Assembly: GCA_022510845.1 (NCBI GenBank)
Contig: JAFLSR010000012.1
Coordinates: 1-58,450 of the forward strand
DNA from: Treponema sp.
Lineage (GTDB): Bacteria; Spirochaetota; Spirochaetia; Treponematales; Treponemataceae
Length of the DNA: 58,450 bases
Direction: 5' to 3'
Of this stretch, positions 8,214 to 16,548 are shown one piece after another. Every line of letters begins with the position of its first letter. The stretch's first letter is position 1. The notes below the pieces were generated by a model. That model was given only the letters and a program-made list of their open reading frames with translations. It had not been told where the DNA came from and searched no databases. The translations under genes were made by a program, and so were the position numbers.

Positions 8214-8915
8214 TTATTCCTTTCTCGGGTCAATGAGTTTGACAGCGCCCTGTTCTTCCGTAACGCGGCCGTACTGGGTGCGGGCCTTTTCAAGAGCCTC
8301 TTTCGGGTCCACTCCGTCCTTAATCGCGTCCATGAGTTTTCCGAAGTTGATGCACTTGTAACCGATGATGTTGCCGTCCTTGTCCACCGCGCACTTGTCA
8401 ACGTAGCCTTCGGTCATCTCAAGGTAGCGCGGACCTGTCTTGCGAGTGGCGAACATCGTGCCCACTTGCGAGCGCAGATTTTTGCCCAAATCTTCGAGAG
8501 ACGCTCCGACTTTGAGTCCGTCCTTTGAATATGCCGACTGCGTTCTTCCGTATACAATCTGGAGGAAAAGTTCGCGCATTGCGGTGTTAATCGCATCGCA
8601 CACAAGGTCGGTGTTGAGTGCCTCGATAATCGTCTTTCCGATGAGGATTTCGGATGCCATCGCAGCCGAGTGTGTCATTCCCGAGCATCCGATTGTCTCG
8701 ACGAGGGCTTCCTCAATCACGCCGTTCTTTACGTTGAGCGTGAGTTTGCAGGCTCCCTGCTGAGGAGCGCACCAGCCCACTCCGTGAGTGAAGCCCGAGA
8801 TGTCTTCCTGCGTTTTTGCCTGAATCCATGCGCCTTCCTCCGGAATCGGAGCAGGCCCGTGATATGCGCCCTTCGCCAAGGGACACATATGTTCCACTTC
8901 TGCAGTGTACTTCAT
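8214..8915 (-). CDS. NifU-like iron-sulfur cluster assembly scaffold protein
   Basis: A 233-residue protein with a NifU/IscU-like core. Candidate cluster ligands are the cysteines in HMCPLAKG, GWCAPQQGACKL and TIGCSGMTHSAAMASE. It is longer than IscU, with extra N-terminal and C-terminal segments, as in the form found beside GGGtGRT genes. The start at 8915 follows AGGAGA by 6 nt and begins MKYTAEVEHMCP. A 17-nt-spaced promoter lies just upstream. Established knowledge covers scaffold function for the core only; the target of this GGGtGRT-linked form is unknown. Confidence 0.85.
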   Translation of the reverse strand: MKYTAEVEHMCPLAKGAYHGPAPIPEEGAWIQAKTQEDISGFTHGVGWCAPQQGACKLTLNVKNGVIEEALVETIGCSGMTHSAAMASEILIGKTIIEALNTDLVCDAINTAMRELFLQIVYGRTQSAYSKDGLKVGASLEDLGKNLRSQVGTMFATRKTGPRYLEMTEGYVDKCAVDKDGNIIGYKCINFGKLMDAIKDGVDPKEALEKARTQYGRVTEEQGAVKLIDPRKE

Positions 8916-8964
8916 TATGGTCTCCTGAAAATAATCTTTCAAACCGTTTGCACGGCTGAAAAAA

Positions 8965-8993
8965 ATTATACCGCATTTCAGGATTTTTTTCAA
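8965..8993 (-). promoter_or_regulatory. promoter of the NifU-like/GGGtGRT operon
   Basis: On the minus strand, TTGAAA (8988-8993), a 17-nt spacer and TATAAT (8965-8970), 49 nt before the start codon. Confidence 0.75.
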
Positions 8994-9052
8994 GTATAAA
9001 ATTTCATTAAAACTCGGCATCGCAGAAATTTTCAGATTTCGAAGATGACGAG

Positions 9053-9089
9053 TTCGCTCGCACAAACGAGCAGTAAAATAGGCGACTTT
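9053..9089 (+). repeat. 37-nt repeat, copy A, downstream of the HD gene
   Basis: The core CAAACGAGCAGTAAAATA recurs inverted at 9800-9836. The two 37-nt copies differ at about six positions and bracket the HD-domain gene. Confidence 0.7.
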
Positions 9090-9111
9090 ACTCAACAAGC
9101 GACAAAAGCCG

Positions 9112-9726
9112 CTACTTGTTTTTTTGCTGGTTGCTTATCCAGCCTGAATCTTCCAGATATTTTCGGCGCGTCATCACGAGGCTTATCAATTCCTGATACA
9201 TATTGTAGTCCACTTCGAGCGCAATCGGAAAGACAAAATGCTCGGTTTCGTCGCAATATCGATTTATGAATTTCGGGTCGTTCACCCAGCCCAAAGAAAT
9301 CATATTGGAAATGCGGTCGGCGGTTTTTAGGATTTTCGCCTTTTGGCTTCCTTCGTAGATTATGCGGCGCAGAAAAGCGTCTTTGTTTTCGCCTTCACGC
9401 TTTGTCACTTCAAGAACAAGGCGCAACACTTCTTCGCCGTCCTCATCGGCATTGCGGATTTTGTTCGCGTCAAAATCGGCGATGTCTTCGATTACATCGT
9501 GCACGCAGGAAGCCTTGAGCAAAATGCTGTCGATGTAGCCGTAGTCAATCAGAATCGTCATCGTGTCAAGTTGATGGCGAAACATATTGCCGCCCGCATG
9601 ACGCTGCTTTCCAATCAGCGTGGTGGCGAGCTGCATATACGGCGCGAGGAGGATGTTCTTGAGCTGAAGCATTTGCTCATTTTCCATTCGAGAAGGCTTT
9701 TCTGTAGCCATTTCGTATTTTGCCAT
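9112..9726 (-). CDS. SpoT-like HD-domain phosphohydrolase (stand-alone)
   Basis: A 204-residue protein that is essentially one HD domain of the SpoT/MESH1 kind. Motifs in order are QRHAGGNMFRHQLDTM (H and R/H near residues 42-51), VHDVIEDIADFD (the HD pair plus the ED pair near residues 75-82) and LKTADRISNM (the distal Asp). No synthetase, TGS or ACT domain is present. Related enzymes remove pyrophosphate from (p)ppGpp; the substrate here is inferred. GGAGGAGGAA before the ATG is the strongest ribosome-binding site nearby. A separate alarmone-synthetase-like gene lies at 42097. Inverted 37-nt repeats on either side suggest that it could move as a cassette. Confidence 0.75.
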   Translation of the reverse strand: MAKYEMATEKPSRMENEQMLQLKNILLAPYMQLATTLIGKQRHAGGNMFRHQLDTMTILIDYGYIDSILLKASCVHDVIEDIADFDANKIRNADEDGEEVLRLVLEVTKREGENKDAFLRRIIYEGSQKAKILKTADRISNMISLGWVNDPKFINRYCDETEHFVFPIALEVDYNMYQELISLVMTRRKYLEDSGWISNQQKNK

Positions 9727-9799
9727 AGTTCCTCCTCCATTTCATAAAACAATTTGCGTTTTAAATTTCTACTAACATTTAAAGTTTCTTGCTTCGCAG

Positions 9800-9836
9800 A
9801 AACTCGCTTATCTTACTGCTCGTTTGCGCGGGCGAA
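9800..9836 (-). repeat. 37-nt repeat, copy B, upstream of the HD gene
   Basis: The inverted partner of 9053-9089, with core CAAACGAGCAGTAAGATA on the minus strand. It runs into a hairpin (9783-9804, AGTTTC with GAAACT around a GCTTCGC centre) placed where a valS terminator would be. Confidence 0.7.
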
Positions 9837-9854
9837 TTAAACACCGCAGAAAAT

Positions 9855-12590
9855 TTAAAGTTCCGCCAAATATGACGAAAGTTTTTCGATGCGATTTTGA
9901 GCCGCCGCCAATTTCTTCCGCTCGGCTTCCACCAAATCCGCGCTGGCGTGCGCCGCGAAATTTCCTGAAAGTTTGCTTTGGGAATTCTGCGCGATTTTTT
10001 TCTCGGATTCAAGTTCCTTTTCAAAGCGCGATTTTAACTGCTCCGTGTTCACGTTTTCGTCCACGAGCAAAAACGCCTCGAATCCCGCGCCCACAGTGCC
10101 GATTGATTTTGCGGTTTTTTTCTCAACGAAATCGACTTTTTGAAGTCCTGCCAAAAGCGAAATCATGTCGATTTTTTCGCGGCATACTTCGGCAGGCGAA
10201 TTCTTTTCAACCAAAATCGAAAGGTGCAATTTTGCGGCGGGGTCGAGTCCGCATTCAGTGCGAAGCGCGCGCGTCTTTCCAATCAAATCTTTCAAAACCG
10301 TAAAGCGTTCGGAAACCTCCGGGTTTTCGCGCTCGTCCAAAAATTCCGGATAAGGCGCGCAAATCAACATTCCGCAGTACGAAGAAACTGGAAGAATTTT
10401 TTCCGAAGGACTGCGATTTTTTGCGATTTGTTCGACAGGAAGCTTTGAATAAATTTCTTCTGTCACAAACGGAATGAAAGGATGCAAAAGCCGCAAATTT
10501 TCTTCGAGCAGATTCAGCAGAACCGTGGCTTGGCGATTTTTTTCGCGCTCGTCTCCGTTTTTGAAATTCAACTTGGTCGCCTCGACATACCAATCGCAGA
10601 ATTCATTCCAAAAATATTCCATGAGCGCGGCGGCAGCATCATTGTAGCGATAACTGTCCAAAGCCTCGCGCGCGGTTTTCGCCGCCTTGTTCAAGCACGT
10701 GTAAATCCATTTGTCAAGTTCGCGGAGATCCGAATCATGAATCTGAATCAATTCGCGTCCTTCGAGGTTTTGCAAAAGGTATCGGCTTGCGTTCCAAACT
10801 TTGTTGCAGAACCGGCTTCCCAATTTGAACGAATCTTTGTCGAGCAAGACATCTTGCCCTTGGGCGCACATAAAGCCAAGCGTAAATTTGAGCGCGTCCG
10901 CTCCATAGATGTCGATTATTTCAAGCGGGTCCATTCCGTTGCCGAGCGACTTGCTCATCTTGCGTCCCTGCTTGTCGCGAACAAGGCCGTGAATGTAGAT
11001 GTCGTGGAAAGGCGCTTTGCCAGTGAATTCCAATCCTGCCATGACCATTCGGCTCACCCAGAAAAAGATGATGTCGTAGGCAGTGACAAGCGCGGAAGTG
11101 GGATAGAATTTTTTCAAGTCGGGAGTGTTTTCAGGCCAGCCGAATGTGGAGAACGGCCAAAGCCACGAAGAAAACCAAGTGTCCAAAACGTCTTCGTCCT
11201 GCTCCAATTTTTTCGAGCCGCATTTCGGACATGAGGCGGGGTCTTCACGGCTTACGATGAGTTCGCCGCAATCCGCGCAAGTCCATGCGGGGATTCTGTG
11301 CCCCCACCAAAGTTGGCGGCTTATGCACCAGTCGCGGATGTTTTCCATCCAGTGGAGATATGTGTTCTCCCATTTTTTCGGATAGAATACGATTTCGCCA
11401 TCGCGCCATGCCTTCGTTGCCTTTTCCGCGAGCGGCTTCATTTTCACAAACCATTGTTCGCTTAAATAAGGCTCGACGACTGTGGCGCAACGATAGCAAT
11501 GCCCCACCGAGTGCGTGATTTTTTCTTCCGCCTTGAAGAGGCCTTGCGCCTGCAAGTCTTCGATTACAAGAGCGCGCGCCTTTGCGCATGAAAGCCCGCG
11601 ATATTTTTCCGGGACATTTTCGTTGAGCGTGCCGTCCGGATTCAGAATGTTGATGATTTCCAAATCGTGCCGCTTGCCCACCTGCCAGTCGTTCGGATCG
11701 TGCGCCGGCGTGATTTTTACCATTCCCGTTCCGAATTCCTTGTCAACATAACTGTCGGCGATGAGCGGAATTGTTCGATTCGTGAGGGGGAGGCGCAATT
11801 TTTTTCCGACGATGTTTTTATAGCGTTCGTCTTCGGGATTCACAGCCACGGCGGTGTCGCCCAAAAGCGTTTCAGGGCGCGTAGTGGCAATTTCGATTTT
11901 CGTAGAACCATCGGGGGCGGGACCGTCCGCAAATTCATACCAAATGTGATACATCGCGCCCGCCGTATCCGTGTGATCCACTTCATCATCTGCCAAAGCA
12001 GTTCCGCAGCGCGGACACCAGTTGACCAGATAATTTCCTTTGTAAATCAAACCGCGTTCGTACAGTGTTACAAAAACGTCTCGCACCGCGCGGGAAAGCC
12101 CTTCGTCCATCGTAAAACGCTCGCGCTCCCAGTCGGTGGAATTCCCGAGTTTTTTTTGCTGCTTCACAATCGTCGCGTGATGGTCGTCCTTTACCGCCCA
12201 AGTGCGCTTGAGGAATTCTTCGCGCCCCAAATCGTTTCGGGACTTTCCTTCTTTTTTGAGCGCGCGTTCCACAACGTTCTGCGTGGCAATTCCGGCATGG
12301 TCAGTTCCAGTGAGCCAAAGCGTATTGTCGCCCTTCATCCTGTGGTAGCGCACAACGATGTCCTGCAAAGTATTGTTGAGGCCGTGCCCCATGTGAAGAA
12401 CGCCCGTCACGTTCGGCGGGGGGATGACCACAGAATATGTCGCGCAATTTTCGCACGAACAAAAATTTTTATGGATTGGAGATGCCTCGTCGCTCGCAGG
12501 CTTGAAGTAACCTTGTCTTTCCCAAGAATCGTATATTTTGTCTTCGAAGTCTTTCGGATTGTAGGATTTTTCAAGTTCGATTGCTTTCAT
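9855..12590 (-). CDS. valS: valyl-tRNA synthetase
   Basis: A 911-residue class Ia synthetase that charges tRNA-Val. PPPNVTGVLHMGHGL near residue 57 holds the HIGH signature (HMGH), and GRKMSKSLGN near residue 548 is the KMSKS loop. The editing domain is present (TTRPETLLGDTAVAV, about residue 238). Near residue 440 are zinc-binding pairs CADCGELI and CPKCGSKK. The C-terminus has the usual charged coiled-coil tail (ESEKKIAQNSQSKLSGNFA). Its -10 box lies only 8 nt before the ATG and there is no ribosome-binding site, so the mRNA is probably leaderless. Downstream lies a hairpin but no clear U-run. Confidence 0.98.
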   Translation of the reverse strand: MKAIELEKSYNPKDFEDKIYDSWERQGYFKPASDEASPIHKNFCSCENCATYSVVIPPPNVTGVLHMGHGLNNTLQDIVVRYHRMKGDNTLWLTGTDHAGIATQNVVERALKKEGKSRNDLGREEFLKRTWAVKDDHHATIVKQQKKLGNSTDWERERFTMDEGLSRAVRDVFVTLYERGLIYKGNYLVNWCPRCGTALADDEVDHTDTAGAMYHIWYEFADGPAPDGSTKIEIATTRPETLLGDTAVAVNPEDERYKNIVGKKLRLPLTNRTIPLIADSYVDKEFGTGMVKITPAHDPNDWQVGKRHDLEIINILNPDGTLNENVPEKYRGLSCAKARALVIEDLQAQGLFKAEEKITHSVGHCYRCATVVEPYLSEQWFVKMKPLAEKATKAWRDGEIVFYPKKWENTYLHWMENIRDWCISRQLWWGHRIPAWTCADCGELIVSREDPASCPKCGSKKLEQDEDVLDTWFSSWLWPFSTFGWPENTPDLKKFYPTSALVTAYDIIFFWVSRMVMAGLEFTGKAPFHDIYIHGLVRDKQGRKMSKSLGNGMDPLEIIDIYGADALKFTLGFMCAQGQDVLLDKDSFKLGSRFCNKVWNASRYLLQNLEGRELIQIHDSDLRELDKWIYTCLNKAAKTAREALDSYRYNDAAAALMEYFWNEFCDWYVEATKLNFKNGDEREKNRQATVLLNLLEENLRLLHPFIPFVTEEIYSKLPVEQIAKNRSPSEKILPVSSYCGMLICAPYPEFLDERENPEVSERFTVLKDLIGKTRALRTECGLDPAAKLHLSILVEKNSPAEVCREKIDMISLLAGLQKVDFVEKKTAKSIGTVGAGFEAFLLVDENVNTEQLKSRFEKELESEKKIAQNSQSKLSGNFAAHASADLVEAERKKLAAAQNRIEKLSSYLAEL

Positions 12591-12598
12591 AGCGCAAA

Positions 12599-12627
12599 AT
12601 TATAGCACAAAAGAAAGTTTGAGGCAA
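12599..12627 (-). promoter_or_regulatory. valS promoter, predicted leaderless
   Basis: On the minus strand, TTGCCT (12622-12627), 17 nt, then TATAAT (12599-12604). Only 8 nt separate the -10 box from the valS ATG. Confidence 0.75.
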
Positions 12628-12672
12628 GTATTTGCGGTTGGGGGGATTGTACGAGTGCGCGAAGAAATAAAA

Positions 12673-13392
12673 TCATTGCTTGCCGAAATATGCGTTGCGG
12701 ACGACATCTTCAATATCCTCGAAGGCTTTGAGTTTGTGCGCGCGGAATGTTTCACAAATGTATTTCCCGGTATTGGAATGCAACGCATCGGTAAAGAACG
12801 CGATGATTCCGGCGGCGGTGTTCTGCAATCCCAATCGATTTTGCGTGTTTTCTACGCTCCGTCTGATTTCAGCCGGAAGTTCTGCGCAGCCCAATGCGGG
12901 CTCAATCACCTCATCATTTATGATTTTGAGAATCCTTTGTCTTTCCGGTTCATGATACTGTCGTAGCAATTCTGTAAGGTTGAAGCCCAATTCCTTTGCA
13001 GCCTGTGCAAGCGAAGTGTTCCATCGGTCATACAAATCCAATTCATAATCCCACTGTTCTGGATGCGCAACTTCATTTCGTATCGACAAAATTGAATCAT
13101 CGTTGTTCGAAATGAACAATCTTTTATTTTCATTTGTGAAGAACTCCGTGTCGGATTTGTCCGCCAGTTCGTCCCACTTGAATTTCAATAATTTCAAAAG
13201 ATAGAAGGAATCAAGTTCATGGAAATATGACCACTGCTTTTTGCAAAAATCTTCCTGCCCGAGTATTCTGTCGCACTCCTGCTTCCAATGCGGCGACGTT
13301 TTTGACATTTCGCTTTCCAAAAGTTCGGCAAGCAACGGCGTGATGACGTATAATTTTTCGTATGTGTCTTGAAGAATTCTGATTGTTTCCAT
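12673..13392 (-). CDS. HEPN-domain protein (Swt1-like)
   Basis: A 239-residue soluble protein. Residues 55-130 resemble the Swt1-type HEPN fold: helices around SFYLLKLLKFKWDELADK, then IRNEVAHPEQWDYE near residue 108, whose R-N-E-V-A-H fits the HEPN RX4-6H catalytic pattern. HEPN proteins are often RNases of toxin-antitoxin or phage-defence systems, or stress regulators. The C-terminal half has no motif I know. It sits in a low-conservation island and is followed upstream by a 97-residue protein of unknown type that could be its partner. AGGAG precedes the ATG by 9 nt. Activity is inference only. Confidence 0.55.
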   Translation of the reverse strand: METIRILQDTYEKLYVITPLLAELLESEMSKTSPHWKQECDRILGQEDFCKKQWSYFHELDSFYLLKLLKFKWDELADKSDTEFFTNENKRLFISNNDDSILSIRNEVAHPEQWDYELDLYDRWNTSLAQAAKELGFNLTELLRQYHEPERQRILKIINDEVIEPALGCAELPAEIRRSVENTQNRLGLQNTAAGIIAFFTDALHSNTGKYICETFRAHKLKAFEDIEDVVRNAYFGKQ

Positions 13393-13432
13393 AAAAAATG
13401 ACTCCTAAAAATATATTCCTAGTTTATTTGAA

Positions 13433-13726
13433 CTATAACCCACTATAGTTTTTTAGTCTGAATTCAGCCGCTTGGACAACATCTTCTGAGAAATGTTCTT
13501 TATTTCTTAGAATAATCGCCTCAAACGTTTTTTCTTTATGATTGTTGTCTACGAGAGTTTTAAATCCCTTTTGAATTTTAGCACTTTTCACTAATTCTGA
13601 TAATGCCTTTATACAACCTTTATTGGCAATCATATTTCTTGTTGCGGTGGCAGCATTAGGAATATACTGCTCGTACAACTTGATTGTTTCGTTAATTTCT
13701 TGTTCCAATTCTTCATTTGAATCCAT
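13433..13726 (-). CDS. small protein of unknown function beside the HEPN gene
   Basis: A 97-residue protein, mostly helical and charged, with no signal peptide, membrane segment or familiar motif. The C-terminal half reads KTFEAIILRNKEHFSED. AAGGAT precedes the ATG at a good spacing, supporting a real gene. The stretch is more AT-rich than its neighbours, which hints at transfer. Its position 40 nt upstream of the HEPN gene, in the same direction, suggests co-transcription; an antitoxin or modulator role is possible but unproven. Confidence 0.55.
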   Translation of the reverse strand: MDSNEELEQEINETIKLYEQYIPNAATATRNMIANKGCIKALSELVKSAKIQKGFKTLVDNNHKEKTFEAIILRNKEHFSEDVVQAAEFRLKNYSGL

Positions 13727-13804
13727 AATTTCTGATCCTTAAAAGTATTTATTTTTACACCACAAAAAACGCTCTATCAACGACAGCGTGTTCCCTGTGC
13801 CTTA

Positions 13805-14845
13805 TCATCGTGCGCCCGCCGCACGAAGCAACGCAGCCATACCTAAGTTACCCCACAATGTCGCCAGCATGAGTGCTGTCTGACCATTATTGTTTTTTGT
13901 GTTCACATCAGCACCAGATGTTATCAACATTCTTGCCACGTCCACTGAATTAACTATTGCAGCAGCCATAAGTGCAGTCTGACCTTTATTATTCTTTGTG
14001 TTTACATTCGCCTTTGCTTTTATCAATAACCGTGCTATATCCGCCGCATTCATAACAGCCGCCTCCATCAGCACAGTCGAGCCTGTATTGTTCTTTATGT
14101 TCACATCCGCTCCGGCATCTATCAGCACCTTCACCACGTCCGAAGCATTGTTCAGCACAGCAAAAGATAGCGCAGCCTGACCGTCATTATTCTTTACGTT
14201 CACATTCGCACCAGCCTTTATCAGAAGTTTTGCGACATCCGCGGCATTCTCCTGCGCCGCAATCATTAATGCCGAAGCTCCGTCATTGGTTTTAGCATCC
14301 AAGTCTGCTCCAGAATCTATGAGTACTTTGACCACATTCGCCGCGTTCGCAATCGACGCAGCCATCAGTGCTGTTATTCCATCATTACTCTTCGCGTTCA
14401 CATCCGCCCCAACATCCATGAGCACTTTTTCAACATCCGCATTATCATATACCGCCGCAAACATCACTGCGGTCATGCCGTCATTCTCTTTAGCATTTAT
14501 GTCCGCTCCAGCATCTATCAGTAATTTTGCGACATTCGTCGCGTTTGCAAGCGACGCAAGCATCAGTGCGGTATTGCCGTCATTGCTTTTTGCGTTCACG
14601 TCAGCGCCCGCCTCTATCAGAAGCTTTGCAGCGTCCGAAGCATTGTCCAACGCCGCACGCATCAACATAGTTAGACCGTCATTGTTCTTCGCATTCACAT
14701 CCGCCCCGGACTTTATGAGTTTCTGCACTTTTTTCGCATCATTACCCTTTACAGCCTCCCAAAGCGCGTCTGTATTCTTGTCCGCGTATGCATTTACTAC
14801 CATCACGCACAGCGCAAGCGCAACCAAAATCTTTCTGATATTCAT
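13805..14845 (-). CDS. exported ankyrin-repeat protein
   Basis: A 346-residue protein with a signal peptide (IRKILVALALCVMVVNAYA) followed by about ten 33-residue ankyrin repeats to the end. Each repeat follows DGxTALMxAAxxNAxDVxKLLIxAGADVNxK. The repeats are very regular in the DNA as well, with 99-bp units that could recombine and change copy number. Ankyrin repeats bind proteins; an exported one suggests a periplasmic or secreted binding role such as host contact, but the partner is unknown. It lies in an accessory island, 21 nt upstream of the start of nothing co-directional except the HEPN pair, and directly downstream of the DUF6261 gene. Confidence 0.85.
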   Translation of the reverse strand: MNIRKILVALALCVMVVNAYADKNTDALWEAVKGNDAKKVQKLIKSGADVNAKNNDGLTMLMRAALDNASDAAKLLIEAGADVNAKSNDGNTALMLASLANATNVAKLLIDAGADINAKENDGMTAVMFAAVYDNADVEKVLMDVGADVNAKSNDGITALMAASIANAANVVKVLIDSGADLDAKTNDGASALMIAAQENAADVAKLLIKAGANVNVKNNDGQAALSFAVLNNASDVVKVLIDAGADVNIKNNTGSTVLMEAAVMNAADIARLLIKAKANVNTKNNKGQTALMAAAIVNSVDVARMLITSGADVNTKNNNGQTALMLATLWGNLGMAALLRAAGAR

Positions 14846-14866
14846 ACAGGAACTCCTTATAATTCT

Positions 14867-15595
14867 TTATTCCGCAACGTCTGCGGAAGCCGCCGACTTT
14901 TTCTTTCCTCCGAGCACTTCCTTCTTGAAATGCCCAATCTCCGTATTGGCGTAGTCGATGAAAGCGGCATAGGCTTCCTCGCCCTCAAGCAATGCGTGGG
15001 CGTTCACATGGAGCACGAGCATTCTATACGCCTCGTCGCTCACGGCGCGGGCGGTCTTGAGTGCGCCCGCAGTTTTCGCCGAACGCTCGTCCGTGCGTTG
15101 CCCAGTCAGGTCTCGCACTTCTTCGTTCGCCGCCTTCAACTTTTCCACGAACACGCCAAGCGAAAGGGCTTCCACCTGCGGCTTGTACTTGCCTTCCAAG
15201 TCCTGGATAAAGTTCACAAGCAAGCCCGTTTCTTTATCCAATTGCGCCTGCACATCGATTTTATAGTCCTTGATGTGCTGATTGAGCACCTTCGCGGCGT
15301 CCGCGAGCGACTCCACAGGGAAATTCGTATAGCCGCCCACCGCCTTCTTGTAGCCCGCGTAGAGTTGGTCGCGAAGCCTGTCCGCCGCCGCAATCTTGTC
15401 CGTGGTGAGACTTTTCGCAGAAATCTTCAAGTTCTCGTCCTCGTCTGCCACAGCCGAACGCAACGCGGCAACTTGAGGCGCGCACATTTCGGACACCGCC
15501 GCGTCCTTTTCCGCGCGGCTAGCCATGTTCGAGATGAACGTAAAATGCGCCCCGTTGTTCATGCTCGTGAGCGGAATTGATTGAATTTCTTTCAT
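14867..15595 (-). CDS. DUF6261 family protein
   Basis: A 242-residue soluble, mostly helical protein. The N-terminus SIPLTSMNNGAHFTFISN is the hallmark I associate with DUF6261, a family of unknown function found in gut Bacteroidota and some treponemes. The middle has KAVGGYTNFPVESLADAAK and a coiled-coil-like run to residue 200; the tail is lysine- and alanine-rich. ATG 15595 follows AAAGGAG. Upstream lie a palindromic REP-like element and seven 42-nt repeats. Occurrence across unrelated gut bacteria suggests horizontal transfer. Confidence 0.7.
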   Translation of the reverse strand: MKEIQSIPLTSMNNGAHFTFISNMASRAEKDAAVSEMCAPQVAALRSAVADEDENLKISAKSLTTDKIAAADRLRDQLYAGYKKAVGGYTNFPVESLADAAKVLNQHIKDYKIDVQAQLDKETGLLVNFIQDLEGKYKPQVEALSLGVFVEKLKAANEEVRDLTGQRTDERSAKTAGALKTARAVSDEAYRMLVLHVNAHALLEGEEAYAAFIDYANTEIGHFKKEVLGGKKKSAASADVAE

Positions 15596-15653
15596 AAAAA
15601 CTCCTTTTTTTGTGGTGATATATCCAAGCGCGAAACTCGCACTAATATCCTGC

Positions 15654-15678
15654 GGTGGTTTCGACAGGCTCAACCACC
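15654..15678. repeat. REP-like palindrome
   Basis: GGTGGTT and AACCACC enclose TCGACAGGCTC. The same kind of sequence (GGTTTCGACAGGCTCAACC) is a common dispersed palindromic repeat in many bacterial genomes. It lies 58 nt upstream of the DUF6261 start. Confidence 0.55.
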
Positions 15679-15813
15679 AGCGTTCCGTCCAACACCGATG
15701 CCCAGTCATTGAGCAGCAAGTAACCGTGTCGAAATGACCGATTTGCTTCAGCGCTTCCTTTTTGAAGTGCTGTGAAGTAATTTGTTGTGCCAAATTTATA
15801 CTTGGTGAACGCC

Positions 15814-16107
15814 GTGAGACTGTCAGAGACCTCGGATGGCACTTTGTCGGTTGCCACGAAGCAATCGGAGGTCTCGGACGGCACTTTGTCGATTGCAGTG
15901 AAACAAGCGGAGGCCTCGGACGGCACTTTGTCAGTTGTCGTGAAGCAATCGAAGGCCTCGGACGGCATTATGTCGGTTGCCGTGAAGCAATCGGAGGCCT
16001 CGGACGGCACTTTGTCAATTGATGTGGACGCGTCAGAGGCCTCAAACAGCATTCTGTAAGTCGCAGTGGGCGTGTCCGAGGTCTCGCACGGCATTTTCCG
16101 TCGCAGT
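15814..16107. repeat. seven tandem 42-nt repeats
   Basis: Units start at 15814, 15856, 15898, 15940, 15982, 16024 and 16066, with no indels. The conserved core is GCCTCGGACGGCACTTTGTC; the last two units are more diverged. Because 42 is a multiple of three, long frames stay open on both strands (14-residue repeats on each), but neither has a ribosome-binding site or a recognisable fold, so I do not call a gene. Confidence 0.85.
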
Positions 16108-16209
16108 TTGCGCGAGATGGCCTCGCTTTTCGAGGCGAATTTAATTCCGCTGAATGTTCCGGCGCAATGAGCGTGAAAAGGTGAGGATTCAAAAATCGCA
16201 TTTAAATAT

Positions 16210-16256
16210 AAAAAAGACGCGCCATGCGAGGTTTTACCCACATTTCGCGTCCTTTT
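16210..16256. terminator. bidirectional terminator-like hairpin
   Basis: AAAAAGACGCG (16211-16221) faces CGCGTCCTTTT (16246-16256) across a 24-nt loop. It marks the left edge of the stretch 16257-16513, which has no gene: only an 8-nt poly-C tract (16299-16306), CCTATA/TATAGG just after it, and AT-rich sequence. Confidence 0.5.
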
Positions 16257-16513
16257 ACATGAAAATCGTCCTTGTCCGAAAAAAGTTAGGTCGTCATACC
16301 CCCCCCTATAAGTATAGGAGGTTTATCGCCTATTAAAAACGCTGAGAGTCGCGTGTTCGCTTGTGTAGACTTATATGCCATAATCTTCATTATTTCAGAT
16401 AGAAAACATTTTAAAGAAATTTCATAAGTTTGTCAATTGCAGCGCATACGCCGCTCCGTTTGCATTGGCGGAAGTTATTCAAGTCGCCGACTACGCGACA
16501 TTCAAAACCTCGC

Positions 16514-16542
16514 TTGTCCAAAGGGCGAAAAAATGCTAGAAT
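16514..16542 (+). promoter_or_regulatory. promoter of the uracil-DNA glycosylase gene, predicted leaderless
   Basis: TTGTCC (16514-16519), a 17-nt spacer and TAGAAT (16537-16542). Only 6 nt lie between the -10 box and the GTG start codon. Confidence 0.7.
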
Positions 16543-16548
16543 GATTTT

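Noticed and set aside
12599..12627. T-box or other riboswitch upstream of valS
   Set aside because: The predicted transcript starts within a few bases of the ATG, leaving no room for a leader RNA.
15642..16241. A possible 199-residue gene with 14-residue repeats on the minus strand
   Set aside because: No ribosome-binding site; the frame is open only because the repeat period is a multiple of three, and the opposite strand is equally open. It also reads through a REP-like palindrome.
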